From: Streptomyces sp. NBC_01216
Lineage (GTDB): Bacteria; Actinomycetota; Actinomycetes; Streptomycetales; Streptomycetaceae
Assembly: GCF_035994945.1 (NCBI RefSeq)
Contig: NZ_CP108677.1
Coordinates: 6,448,001-6,512,000 of the forward strand
Direction: 5' to 3'
Length of the DNA: 64,000 bases
Shown in pieces: positions 49,302 to 57,730 of this stretch; position 1 is the first letter of the stretch, and each line of letters begins with the position of its first letter. The position numbers and the translations under genes are program-made. The notes under the pieces were generated by a model. That model did no database searches, had not been told where the DNA came from, and saw nothing but the letters and a program-made list of their open reading frames with translations.

Positions 49302-50102
49302 TTGGCCAAGACATATGGCGAGTGGTTGAAGGAGCAGCGCGAGGCGAAGGGCTGGAGTCAGCAGGAGTTAGCTGACAGGGCGGTCATGTCCCGCTCGCTC
49401 ATCACGGCGTTCGAAACGGGCCGGCGGTACCCGTCCGAAACCGATGCGAAGCGCTTGGACCAGGCGCTGGGCACGGGGGACGTGCTGACCACGTTCCGGC
49501 CGAACCAGTCCCCAGATGTGCAAGTGGCCGACTGGTTCGAGAAGGCGTTGGAGTTCGAGCGGCAGGCCATCATGATCCGTGAGTTCGGCCTCTCGTTCAT
49601 CCCTGGCAGCCTCCAGACGGAGGCGTACGCAACGTCTGTGATCAACGCGGGATACCCACGTGTGAGTGAAGCCGAGCGACACAAAGCCGTCGTAACACGA
49701 CTCACCCGAGGGAAGCTCCTTGAGGACCCCGTGCATCCGGCACTATGGGCTCTGTTGGATGAGGCGGTCATTCGTCGCCCCATAGGGGGGCACGCGGTGA
49801 TGGCTGAGCAGCTGAACCACATCATCGAGCTTGCCGACGCAGGGCGGATCAGAGTCAACGTGCTGGAGTTCGGTACGCTGCCGCACCCTCTCCTGGACGG
49901 CATGAGCACGCTGATGTGGTTCGAGGACCAGCCGCCGATCGTCTACGCCGAAGGGATGCGCATGGGCCAGATCCATGACAGCCCGGCCATGGTCGAGGAG
50001 ATCCAGGGGGCATACGATCTTGCCCTGAGCGAGGCGTTGCCGCTTCAAAAGTCACTCGCCCTGTTGAGGGCGGTAGCGGAGGAATACAGGAACCATGGCT
50101 GA
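49302..50102 (+). CDS. XRE regulator with DUF5753 domain
   Basis: 266 residues from a TTG with GAGGGGG upstream. Residues 5-60 are the HTH (WLKEQREAKGWSQQELADRAVMSRSLITAFETG). Residues 85-265 match the DUF5753 region typical of Streptomyces regulators paired with DUF397 (WFEKALEFERQAIMIREFG, FIPGSLQTEAYA, PPIVYAEG). It overlaps the DUF397 gene by 8 bases. Such pairs act in development or as toxin-antitoxin-like units. Confidence 0.9.
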   Translation: MAKTYGEWLKEQREAKGWSQQELADRAVMSRSLITAFETGRRYPSETDAKRLDQALGTGDVLTTFRPNQSPDVQVADWFEKALEFERQAIMIREFGLSFIPGSLQTEAYATSVINAGYPRVSEAERHKAVVTRLTRGKLLEDPVHPALWALLDEAVIRRPIGGHAVMAEQLNHIIELADAGRIRVNVLEFGTLPHPLLDGMSTLMWFEDQPPIVYAEGMRMGQIHDSPAMVEEIQGAYDLALSEALPLQKSLALLRAVAEEYRNHG

Positions 50103-50295
50103 GCACCACATCCCGGACGCGTCCGTCTTCAAGGGCTGGCGCAAGTCTCGCCACAGCGGCTCCCAGCAGGGGAGCTGCGTCGAGGTGCTGGACGACTACC
50201 CCGAAGGCGTGCCGGTTCGTGACAGCAAGCGGCCCAGTGGCCCCGCAGTGGTCTTCAGGGACGACTCCTGGTCGGCGTTCGTGAAGACGCTCTAG
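50095..50295 (+). CDS. DUF397 protein
   Basis: 66 residues. WRKSRHSGSQQGSCVEV, then VPVRDSKRPSGPAVVF and WSAFVKTL are the full DUF397 signature. The upstream XRE protein is its usual partner. It is the last gene before the right attachment site. Confidence 0.93.
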   Translation: MAEHHIPDASVFKGWRKSRHSGSQQGSCVEVLDDYPEGVPVRDSKRPSGPAVVFRDDSWSAFVKTL

Positions 50296-50309
50296 CAGTC
50301 GCCGGTTGC

Positions 50310-50355
50310 ATGAACTAACCCCCCCGGCACCCCTCTGGCCCGGGGGTTAGTTCTT
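50310..50355 (+). terminator. terminator made from two GTTAGTTC copies
   Basis: GAACTAACCCCC (50312-50323) pairs with GGGGGTTAGTTC (50342-50353), then TTCT. The two arms are motif copies 8 (ATGAACTAAC, minus) and 9 (GTTAGTTCTT, plus). Confidence 0.85.
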
Positions 50356-50362
50356 CTGGCGC

Positions 50363-50380
50363 AAGTTGGAATGTGACATG
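50363..50380 (+). promoter_or_regulatory. stoperator-like site, GTTGGAATGTGACAT
   Basis: Consensus copy only about 60 bases from the prophage end. It shows that the cargo region before it belongs to the phage. Confidence 0.83.
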
Positions 50381-50404
50381 CGGGGTGGGGGTCGCAGGTC
50401 AAGG

Positions 50405-50450
50405 CGTTGTAGTGTGGCGATCGTCCGGTTGTAAAGCCGTCCACTACGTG
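50405..50450. other. candidate attR
   Basis: GTAGTG (50409-50414) and CACTAC (50442-50447) form an inverted repeat around a central TCGTCCGGTTGTAAAG stretch. To the right, the sequence changes into an ABC-transporter gene at codon 97. Size and symmetry fit a serine-integrase site. Exact crossover bases need attL or an empty site for comparison. Confidence 0.6.
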
Positions 50451-50737
50451 ACCGCCGCGCGGTGCAGCATCACATCGCCCACCGCGAGGCCCGCGCCCAG
50501 CAGCGCGAGCAGACCGCCCGCGAGCCCGAGCCGGCCGGCGTCACGGTCGACGACCGCCTGCACGGCGAGGCCGACGGCGAGCGGCAGCGCGGCGATGGAG
50601 AGCTGGAGCAGCAGTCCCCACAGGGTGGCCCTGACCTGGCCGCCGAGCTGACCGCGGCCGAGCCAGAAGAGGAACCGGGTGCCCGAGCGGACGTCGGGGA
50701 CGCCTGGATCGGCGTAGGGGAGATCGTGAATCTGCAT
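50444..50737 (-). pseudogene. ABC transporter gene cut by the prophage
   Basis: 97 codons: MQIHDLPYADPGVPDVRSGT, two membrane spans (residues about 37-57 and 69-88), then MLHRAAVT and a TAG. In Streptomyces ABC exporters I recall this segment continuing as TNWITAA and on to the ATPase domain. The rest should lie left of the prophage, beyond this window. It is split by integration, so the exporter is probably lost in the lysogen. Confidence 0.75.
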
Positions 50738-50964
50738 GTCGTCCCAGGGTCTTCCGGTGCGTCTTCGGCCCGGGCCGGATGGTGCGAGCGCTGCAAGGTT
50801 CACCCTCCGACGGGGCGGTCGGCAATCGAATTTCCCGCGGCCGGGCCCAGAACCCGCCAAGATCGCGATGCGGAGGTCGTGGCGGGGCCGCGGACCGCCG
50901 GAAGCGCCGACGGAAGGACAGCGCGGCCACCGCACTCCCTCCCGCGAGGGACCCGCCCGGTGGG
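50738..50964. other. host intergenic, 227 bp
   Basis: Promoter side of the ABC gene and 3' end of the dehydrogenase gene. Contains ACCCGCCCGGTGGGT-type GC hairpins near 50950. Nothing else supported. Confidence 0.35.
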
Positions 50965-53889
50965 TCAGGGACGCGTCGCGCGTTCCAGCGCCAGCAGGAC
51001 GGACTCGTAGCTCCGCCCCGTCGCCCGGTCCATCCCGATCTCACACATCCGGTTGGCCGACAGGTGGAGGTCGAAGGGCCGCGCCGTGACCTCCGCCGCC
51101 TCCCGTGCCGTCGCCGAGGCCGTCAGTTCCGGATGGAGCATCCCTCGGTCGCCCGCGAAGGCGCAGCAGCCTTCGTCGGCGGGCACGACGACCTCCGCGG
51201 CGCAGGACCCGGCGAGCGCGGTCAGCCGGTCCACGTCACCCAGGTGTCTCATGGAGCACGTCGGATGGACGACCGCCGAGCCCACCACGCGCCGCACGTC
51301 CAGACGCGGCAGCAGTTCGTCCGCCGCCCAGACCAGCGCGTCGACGACGGTCAGCTCGGCGTGCAGGTCCCGGTTCTCCTCGGTGAGGTACGGCACCACC
51401 TCGTGCGCGATCCCGAGCGCGCACGAGGACGCGTCGACCACCAGCGGCAGTCGCCCGCCGGCCGTCCAGCCCCAGGCAGCCTCCACGATCCGGTTCGCCA
51501 TCACCTCGTTGCCCCGCCGGTACCCCTTGGAGTGCCAGATCGTCGCGCAACACGTCCCGGCCACGTCCCGCGCGATCCACACCGGCTTTCCCGCGCGGGC
51601 CGAGAGCATCACCACCGCCTCGGGGAGCGAGGGTCCGCGCCGGTCCCGCGTACCGGCGAAGACGCGGTTCACACACGCCGGGAAGTAGACGGCGCGGGCC
51701 GCGGGCCGGTGTGTGCGCGGCAGGCGGCGGGGGGCGGCGCCCGGGATCTCGGGCAGCCATTCCGGTACGAGGTCCGGACGCACGGCCCTGCGCGCGAGAC
51801 CGGTGACCGATTCCAGGAGACGGTCGTCGATCCGGTCGGCGGCGGCGACCGCGAGCCGCGCGGAAGCCTCCACCACACGGAAGTTCCGGGCGGCCAGCGC
51901 GGCGATCCGCTCCTCGCGCGGCGTATGGCGCCGGTGCCGGAACTCCCGCATCAAAGCCCCGGTGTCGATGCCGACCGGGCAGGCCAGCTTGCACGTCGAG
52001 TCACCGGCACAGGTGTCCACCGCGTCGTAGCCGTACGCCTCCAGCAGGCTCGCCTCGACCGGGGATCCGTCCCGCTGTCGCATCATCTCCCGGCGCAGCA
52101 CGATCCGCTGACGGGGTGTCGTCGTCAGATCCTGGCTGGGGCAGACGGGTTCGCAGAAGCCGCACTCGATGCACGGGTCCGCGATCGCCTCGATCTTCGG
52201 GATCGTCTTCAGCCCGCGCAGGTGCGCCTGCGGATCGCGGTCGAGGACGATCCGGGGGGCGAGCACCCCGTCCGGGTCGATCAGTTCCTTGGTCCGCCAC
52301 ATCAGCTCGGTCGCCTTCGGGCCCCACTCCAGCTCCAGGAACGGCGCGATGTTGCGGCCGGTGGCGTGTTCCGCCTTGAGCGAGCCGTCGTAGCGCTCCA
52401 CGGTCAGCGTGCAGAAGTCGTCCATGAAGGCCGCGTACCGCTCGACGTCCGAGGGTTCGCCGGCGTCGAAGGCGAGGAGGAAATGCAGATTGCCGTGCGC
52501 CGCGTGCCCCGCCACCGCCGCGTCGAAGCCGTGCCGGGACTGGAGCTCCAGCAAGTCGGCGCAGGCATCGGCGAGCCGGGCCGGCGGCACCGCGAAGTCC
52601 TCGGTGATCAGTGTCGTGCCCGACGGGCGGGAGCCGCCCACGGCGGTCACGAACGCCTTGCGGGCCTTCCAGTAGCCGGCGATCTCCCCGGGGTCCCGGG
52701 TGAAGGCGTTGCGTACGGAGGCCACGGGCGCCACCAGGTCCAGCCGCTCCAGGAGTCGCGCCGCCACCTCCTCGCGGGCTTCCAGACCCGCGAGGTCCGG
52801 GGCCCGGAACTCCACCAGAAGGGCCGCGGTCTCCCGCGGCAGCTCCGCCCAGTCGGCGGGCACCCCGGCGACGCTGACGGACGCCCGCAGCGTGTTGCCG
52901 TCCATCAGCTCGACCGCCAGGGCTCCGGAGTCGGTGAAGTGCGGCACGGCGGCGGCAGCGGCGGGCAGCGAGGGGAAGAACAGCAGCGCCGTCGACACCA
53001 TCCGGTCCAACGGCAGGGTGTCGAAGACGACCTCCGCGATGAAGCCGAGGGTTCCCTCCGATCCGACCATCAGGCCCCGCAGGATCTCCACCGGGGTGGC
53101 GCCGTCGAGGAAGGCGTCCAGACGGTAGCCGTTGGTGTTCTTGATGGCGTGCTTGGCGCGGACGCGGGCCGTCAGCTCCGCGTCGGCCTCGAGCTCGGAC
53201 TTGAGCGCCCGCAGCCCCGCGCACAGGCGCGGCTCGGCGCGGGCCAGCTCCTCGTCGGCGGCCGGGTCCGCGGTGTCGACGACGGTGCCGCCGGGCAACA
53301 CGAAGGTCAGCGCCGAGACGGTCCGGTAGGAGTTCCGGGTCGTGCCGGCCGTCATGCCCGAGGCGTTGTTGGCCACGACGCCGCCGATGGTGCAGGCCGC
53401 CGCACTCGCCGGATCGGGGCCCAGGACACGGCCGTACGGGGCGAGCGCCGCGTTGGCGCGGACGACGGTCGTGCCCGGACGGACACGCGCGCGGGCGCCG
53501 TCGTCGAGGACCTCGACCCCCACCCAGTGCCGGCGGACGTCGACCAGGATGTCCTCGCCCTGCGCCTGCCCGTTCAGACTGGTCCCGGCCGCCCGGAACA
53601 CCACCTCGCGGCCCTTCCCGTGCGCGTACGAGAGGACCGCGGAGATGTCGTCGATGTCCTCCGCGACCACCACCACCTGCGGAACGAACCGGTAGGGACT
53701 GGCATCGGAGGCGTACCGCACCAGGTCGGAGACCTTCGAGAGCACCTTCTCGGGTCCGAGGACCGCGGCCAGTTCCTCGCGCAGGTGCCGTGGCGTGCCC
53801 CGGGACTGGAGGTCGGGGACCCGGTCGGGGGCCGGTCTGCGCTTCGTACCGGGACGCAGGGCCTGCGGGTTCGGCTCCAGCAGTGGCAT
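50965..53889 (-). CDS. FAD/Fe-S D-lactate dehydrogenase-type oxidoreductase
   Basis: 974 residues, three parts: FAD_binding_4 (about 55-210, VVVVAEDIDDISAVLSYAHG, GRVLGPDPASAAACTIGGVVANNASGM), FAD-oxidase C-terminal domain (about 260-520), and a 4Fe-4S domain (CIECGFCEPVCP, CAGDSTCKLACPVGI) followed by a CCG-type domain (CCATIWHSKGY, DEGCCAF). This is the Dld-II/GlcD-GlcF fusion family that oxidises 2-hydroxy acids such as D-lactate into the quinone pool. Ordinary host gene. Confidence 0.9.
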   Translation of the reverse strand: MPLLEPNPQALRPGTKRRPAPDRVPDLQSRGTPRHLREELAAVLGPEKVLSKVSDLVRYASDASPYRFVPQVVVVAEDIDDISAVLSYAHGKGREVVFRAAGTSLNGQAQGEDILVDVRRHWVGVEVLDDGARARVRPGTTVVRANAALAPYGRVLGPDPASAAACTIGGVVANNASGMTAGTTRNSYRTVSALTFVLPGGTVVDTADPAADEELARAEPRLCAGLRALKSELEADAELTARVRAKHAIKNTNGYRLDAFLDGATPVEILRGLMVGSEGTLGFIAEVVFDTLPLDRMVSTALLFFPSLPAAAAAVPHFTDSGALAVELMDGNTLRASVSVAGVPADWAELPRETAALLVEFRAPDLAGLEAREEVAARLLERLDLVAPVASVRNAFTRDPGEIAGYWKARKAFVTAVGGSRPSGTTLITEDFAVPPARLADACADLLELQSRHGFDAAVAGHAAHGNLHFLLAFDAGEPSDVERYAAFMDDFCTLTVERYDGSLKAEHATGRNIAPFLELEWGPKATELMWRTKELIDPDGVLAPRIVLDRDPQAHLRGLKTIPKIEAIADPCIECGFCEPVCPSQDLTTTPRQRIVLRREMMRQRDGSPVEASLLEAYGYDAVDTCAGDSTCKLACPVGIDTGALMREFRHRRHTPREERIAALAARNFRVVEASARLAVAAADRIDDRLLESVTGLARRAVRPDLVPEWLPEIPGAAPRRLPRTHRPAARAVYFPACVNRVFAGTRDRRGPSLPEAVVMLSARAGKPVWIARDVAGTCCATIWHSKGYRRGNEVMANRIVEAAWGWTAGGRLPLVVDASSCALGIAHEVVPYLTEENRDLHAELTVVDALVWAADELLPRLDVRRVVGSAVVHPTCSMRHLGDVDRLTALAGSCAAEVVVPADEGCCAFAGDRGMLHPELTASATAREAAEVTARPFDLHLSANRMCEIGMDRATGRSYESVLLALERATRP

Positions 53890-53926
53890 GGCACGGCTCC
53901 CCTCGGCGCTCCCGGCGCCCGCGAGA

Positions 53927-54448
53927 TCAGCAGCGGCGCTCCGGAAGCGGGTCGACCAGAGCGGACAGCAGACCTCCGAGCGCCTCGCGCTGGTCGACGG
54001 TCAATGGAGCAAGGATGTCCTCCGCGGCGGCCCGGCGCGCGCTCCGCAGCGCGCGCAGCGTGGCGCGCCCCTCGTCGGTGAGCTCGATCCGCACCACCCG
54101 GCGGTTGGCGGGGTCGGCGGCACGGCGCACCCGGCCGGCCGCTTCCAGCCCGTCGACCAGGCTCGTCACGGCCCGGGGGACGACCTCCAGCCGCGCGGCC
54201 AGATCGGCCATCCGGGGCGGCCGGTCGTAGTGCGCGACGGTGCGTAGCAGGCGGGACTGCGCCGGGGTGATGCCGACGGGCTCCAGATGCCGTTTCTGGA
54301 TACGGTGCAGACGCCGGGTGAGGCGCAGCAGCTGCTCGGCCAGCAGGCCGTCGGCGTCGGAGTCGCGCGAACCCTCCGCGGCGCTCGTGCGGCCGTCCGT
54401 GTGGCGCGGGCGGTCCGGGGTGTCCCTGCCGGGAACCGGGGTGTTCAT
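53927..54448 (-). CDS. MarR-family regulator
   Basis: 173 residues. After a disordered N-terminus, LLAEQLLRLTRRLHRIQKRH leads into the winged HTH (ITPAQSRLLRTVAHYDRPPRMADLAARLEVVPRAVTSLVDGLEAAG, wing RRAADPANRRVVRIELT). Divergent from an ABC exporter gene, with about 95 bases between, so it is the likely repressor of that exporter. Confidence 0.92.
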   Translation of the reverse strand: MNTPVPGRDTPDRPRHTDGRTSAAEGSRDSDADGLLAEQLLRLTRRLHRIQKRHLEPVGITPAQSRLLRTVAHYDRPPRMADLAARLEVVPRAVTSLVDGLEAAGRVRRAADPANRRVVRIELTDEGRATLRALRSARRAAAEDILAPLTVDQREALGGLLSALVDPLPERRC

Positions 54449-54543
54449 GCCGGGAACAATATCAGGACCCAGTTCATTGTGTACATAGGTAACAGTGAGC
54501 TAGGCTCTCATCCGTCATCCTGTCTCATCCCTCGTAGGAGCCC

Positions 54544-56469
54544 ATGCACCCCCACGAACAGTCCACCTGGACACCCCCCGGCCGCGATCCCGCGCAGCCG
54601 AACGAGCCGGCGCAGGTGCGCCGCATCCTGAGGCTCTTCCGCCCGTACCGCGGCCGTCTCGCGCTGGTCGGCGTCCTCGTCGGAGCCTCGTCGCTGGTCT
54701 CGGTCGCCTCGCCGTTCCTCCTGAGGGAGATCCTGGACACCGCGATCCCGCAAGGGCGCACCGGGCTGCTCAGCCTCCTCGCCCTCGGCATGATCGCCAC
54801 CGCCGTCGTGACCAGTGTCTTCGGCGTGCTCCAGACCCTGGTCTCCACCACGGTCGGCCAGCGCGTGATGCACGACCTGCGGACCGCCGTCTACACCCAG
54901 CTGCAGCGTATGCCGCTGGCCTTCTTCACCCGCACCCGCACCGGCGAGGTCCAGTCCCGCATCGCCAACGACATCGGCGGCATGCAGGCGACGGTCACCT
55001 CCACCGCCACCTCCCTCGTCTCCAACCTCACCGCGGTGGTCGCCACCGTCGTCGCCATGCTGGCCCTCGACTGGCGGCTCACGGTCGTCTCGCTGCTGCT
55101 CCTGCCGGTCTTCGTCTGGATCAGCCGCCGGGTGGGCCGCGAGCGCAAGACGATCACCACACAGCGGCAGAAGCAGATGGCGGCCATGGCCGCCACCGTC
55201 ACCGAGTCCCTGTCGGTGAGCGGCATCCTGCTCGGCCGGACCATGGGCCGCGCCGACTCGCTGGCCCGCTCCTTCGCCGAGGAGTCCGAGCGTCTCGTCG
55301 ACCTCGAGGTGCGTTCCTCGATGGCCGGCCGGTGGCGCATGTCCACGATCGGCATCGTCATGGCCGCCATGCCCGCCTTCATCTACTGGGCCGCCGGCCT
55401 CGCCCTCCAGTCGGGTGGACCCGCCATCTCGCTCGGCACCCTGGTCGCCTTCGTCTCGCTCCAGCAGGGCCTGTTCCGGCCCGCCGTGAGCCTGCTTTCC
55501 ACCGGTGTCCAGATGCAGACGTCCCTCGCCCTCTTCCAGCGGATCTTCGAGTACCTCGACCTGCCCGTGGACATCACCGAGTCCGACGACCCGGTCCGGC
55601 TGGACAAGATCAACGGCGAGGTCGTTTTCGAGGACGTCGACTTCCACTACGACCCGGCGAGCCCCGGCGGGGCGACGCTCGCCTCCATCGACCTGACCGT
55701 ACCGGCCGGCGGCAGCCTCGCCGTCGTCGGAGCCACCGGTTCCGGCAAGTCCACGCTCAGCTACCTCGTGCCCCGGCTGTACGACGTGACGGGCGGCCGG
55801 GTCCTGCTCGACGGTGTGGACGTCCGGGACCTTGACTTCGACACCCTCGCCCGAGCCGTGGGTGTCGTGTCCCAGGAGACGTACCTCTTCCACGCCTCCG
55901 TCGCCGACAACCTGCGCTTCGCCAAGCCGGAGGCCACCGGGCAGGAGATCGAGGCCGCCGCGCGCGCCGCGCAGATCCACGACCACATCGCCTCGCTGCC
56001 GGACGGGTACGACACGCTCGTCGGTGAGCGCGGCTACCGCTTCTCGGGAGGCGAGAAGCAGCGCCTCGCGATCGCCCGGACCATCCTGCGGGACCCGCCC
56101 GTGCTGATCCTCGACGAGGCGACCAGCGCACTGGACACCCGCACCGAGCATGCCGTCCAGCGCGCCATCGACGCGCTCTCCGCCGGGCGGACCACGATCA
56201 CCATCGCGCACCGGCTCTCCACCGTCCGCGACGCCGACCAGATCGTGGTCCTGGAGTCCGGGCGGATCGCCGAACGCGGCACGCACGACCAGCTCCTCGC
56301 CGAGGACGGCCGCTACGCGGGCCTGGTGCGGCGCGATGCCGAGTCCGTGTCCGCGAGCTCCGCCGGCGCCGAGCCCGCCGCCGACGCTCCGCGCCCCGGA
56401 ACCGGCGCCTCCCGCGACTCCGGAGGCGAACAGGCGAACGCGGGAGCGGCTGTTCCCCAGAACGTGTGA
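54544..56469 (+). CDS. ABC multidrug/lipid exporter
   Basis: 641 residues: six-span ABC_membrane domain (about 35-330), then ATPase with Walker A GATGSGKSTL, Q-loop VVSQETYLF, signature FSGGEKQR, Walker B PVLILDEATSALD. Half-transporter that probably works as homodimer. The MarR gene upstream suggests induction by its substrate. The C-terminus is a Pro/Ala-rich tail. Confidence 0.93.
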   Translation: MHPHEQSTWTPPGRDPAQPNEPAQVRRILRLFRPYRGRLALVGVLVGASSLVSVASPFLLREILDTAIPQGRTGLLSLLALGMIATAVVTSVFGVLQTLVSTTVGQRVMHDLRTAVYTQLQRMPLAFFTRTRTGEVQSRIANDIGGMQATVTSTATSLVSNLTAVVATVVAMLALDWRLTVVSLLLLPVFVWISRRVGRERKTITTQRQKQMAAMAATVTESLSVSGILLGRTMGRADSLARSFAEESERLVDLEVRSSMAGRWRMSTIGIVMAAMPAFIYWAAGLALQSGGPAISLGTLVAFVSLQQGLFRPAVSLLSTGVQMQTSLALFQRIFEYLDLPVDITESDDPVRLDKINGEVVFEDVDFHYDPASPGGATLASIDLTVPAGGSLAVVGATGSGKSTLSYLVPRLYDVTGGRVLLDGVDVRDLDFDTLARAVGVVSQETYLFHASVADNLRFAKPEATGQEIEAAARAAQIHDHIASLPDGYDTLVGERGYRFSGGEKQRLAIARTILRDPPVLILDEATSALDTRTEHAVQRAIDALSAGRTTITIAHRLSTVRDADQIVVLESGRIAERGTHDQLLAEDGRYAGLVRRDAESVSASSAGAEPAADAPRPGTGASRDSGGEQANAGAAVPQNV

Positions 56470-56591
56470 TCGCACCGCCTGTCGTTGCCCAACTCCCTTA
56501 CGAAGCAGGATGCTTACGTTGTGCAAGCGGCGGGCTGCAGACCGCGACTGCGCAGTCCCACTGATCCACATGTTCGAGGAGAAGCACCACC

Positions 56592-56651
56592 ATGAACGTC
56601 ATCACCCACCTGCTCGCCGGCGTCCTCCACTTCCTTGGCTGGCTCGTCTGA
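56592..56651 (+). CDS. 19-residue hydrophobic peptide
   Basis: MNVITHLLAGVLHFLGWLV, with GAGGAGAAG upstream of the ATG and a strong terminator behind. It is 120 bases after the exporter gene. Short hydrophobic peptides of this type occur as transporter-associated or type I toxin-like peptides; which applies is unknown. Too short for most gene finders. Confidence 0.6.
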   Translation: MNVITHLLAGVLHFLGWLV

Positions 56652-56666
56652 CGCTGGCAGTGCCAC

Positions 56667-56705
56667 GGCGCCGTCGGCCCCCCGTCCCAGGGGGCCGACG
56701 GCGCC
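56667..56705 (+). terminator. 16-bp hairpin terminator
   Basis: Perfect arms 56667-56682 (GGCGCCGTCGGCCCCC) and 56690-56705 around CGTCCCA. No T-run, as common in Streptomyces. Confidence 0.85.
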
Positions 56706-56757
56706 GCCGCGTGTGTGGCGCCGGGGATTCGCGTGGCCACCGGGTTAGCGTGCGCCC

Positions 56758-57609
56758 ATGACACCCCGGTCCCGGCAGCCCGAACACGGTCGCCGTCGCC
56801 CCCGGCTGACCCGCCGCGGGCGACTGGCCGTGCTGATCGCCACCTCGCTCGCCGCGGCCGCCGCGGTCACGGTCCCCCTGCTGCTCACGCGGGACGAACC
56901 GGCCGCCGAGAAGCAGCGGACGCTACTGATCCCGGAAGGCTGGCGGGCCGGCCAGGTGTACACGGCCGTCGACCGCTCCCTCGGCCTCGCCGCGGGCACC
57001 ACCCGCGCGGCGGCGGACGTCGGCGCGCTCGCGTTGCCGGACGCCGCCGCCGGCAATCCGGAGGGCTACCTCTTCCCGGCCACCTATCCCCTGCCGGCCG
57101 GGACGACACCGCGGAGCCTGCTGGGATACATGGTCGCCACGGCGGACAGTCGCTTCGGCTCCGACCCCGTCGTCGCGGGCGCCCGCCGCAACGGGATGAG
57201 CGTCTACCAGACGGTGATCGTCGCCAGCATCGTGCAGGCCGAGGCGGACACCGCGGAGGATATGGCCAGGGTCTCCAGAGTCGTCCACAACCGGCTCGCC
57301 CGCGGCATGGCGCTCCAGATGGACTCGACCCTGAACTACGCTCTCGGCCGCTCCACCGTGGACACCACCCAGGCGGACACCAGGATCGCCGACCCCTACA
57401 ACACCTACCAGCGCCCGGGGCTGCCGCCGACCCCGATCGGTAACCCGGGGGAGCAGGCGATGGCCGCGGCGATCGCGCCGGCGAAGGGGGACTGGCTGTA
57501 CTTCGTGACGGTGAAGCCCGGTGACACGCGCTTCACCGCCGACTACGCCACGCACCAGACGAACGTCGCGGAGTTCAACGCCCGGCGGCGCGAGGCGAAG
57601 GCGCGCTGA
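56758..57609 (+). CDS. MltG-like endolytic transglycosylase
   Basis: 283 residues. One membrane span (about 23-43), then the YceG domain: LLIPEGWRAGQVYTAV, PEGYLFPATYPLPAG, IVASIVQAEADTAEDMARVSRVVHNRL with the catalytic Glu in QAEA, LQMDSTLNYALG, PYNTYQRPGLPPTPIGNPG. Cuts nascent glycan strands. It is shorter than the main chromosomal MltG (over 500 residues), so probably a paralogue. Confidence 0.9.
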   Translation: MTPRSRQPEHGRRRPRLTRRGRLAVLIATSLAAAAAVTVPLLLTRDEPAAEKQRTLLIPEGWRAGQVYTAVDRSLGLAAGTTRAAADVGALALPDAAAGNPEGYLFPATYPLPAGTTPRSLLGYMVATADSRFGSDPVVAGARRNGMSVYQTVIVASIVQAEADTAEDMARVSRVVHNRLARGMALQMDSTLNYALGRSTVDTTQADTRIADPYNTYQRPGLPPTPIGNPGEQAMAAAIAPAKGDWLYFVTVKPGDTRFTADYATHQTNVAEFNARRREAKAR

Positions 57610-57730
57610 GGGGCGGTCGGCCCGTCCGCCCGGTCCGCCGTGCCGGCGTCGGAACCGGCACGCGGGGGTGTTCTCGCGCGGCGGGATTCCCACCGGTCTC
57701 GGGCCGTCGCCGGACGGTGGCCCGGTGGCG

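Noticed and set aside
45397..50300. Graspetide and XRE genes as host DNA outside the prophage
   Set aside because: A consensus stoperator site and GTTAGTTC copies lie to their right, and the host transporter gene breaks only at about 50,444.
1..50440. Integrase gene
   Set aside because: No serine or tyrosine recombinase motif was found in the prophage part of the window; it is expected left of base 1.
50779..54081. 1100-codon open frame on the plus strand
   Set aside because: It is antisense to the well-supported FAD/Fe-S dehydrogenase, rich in Arg/Gly/Pro with no domain. Long antisense frames are expected in high-GC genes.
54508..56571. 687-codon open frame on the minus strand
   Set aside because: Antisense shadow of the ABC exporter, which has all of its ATPase motifs.
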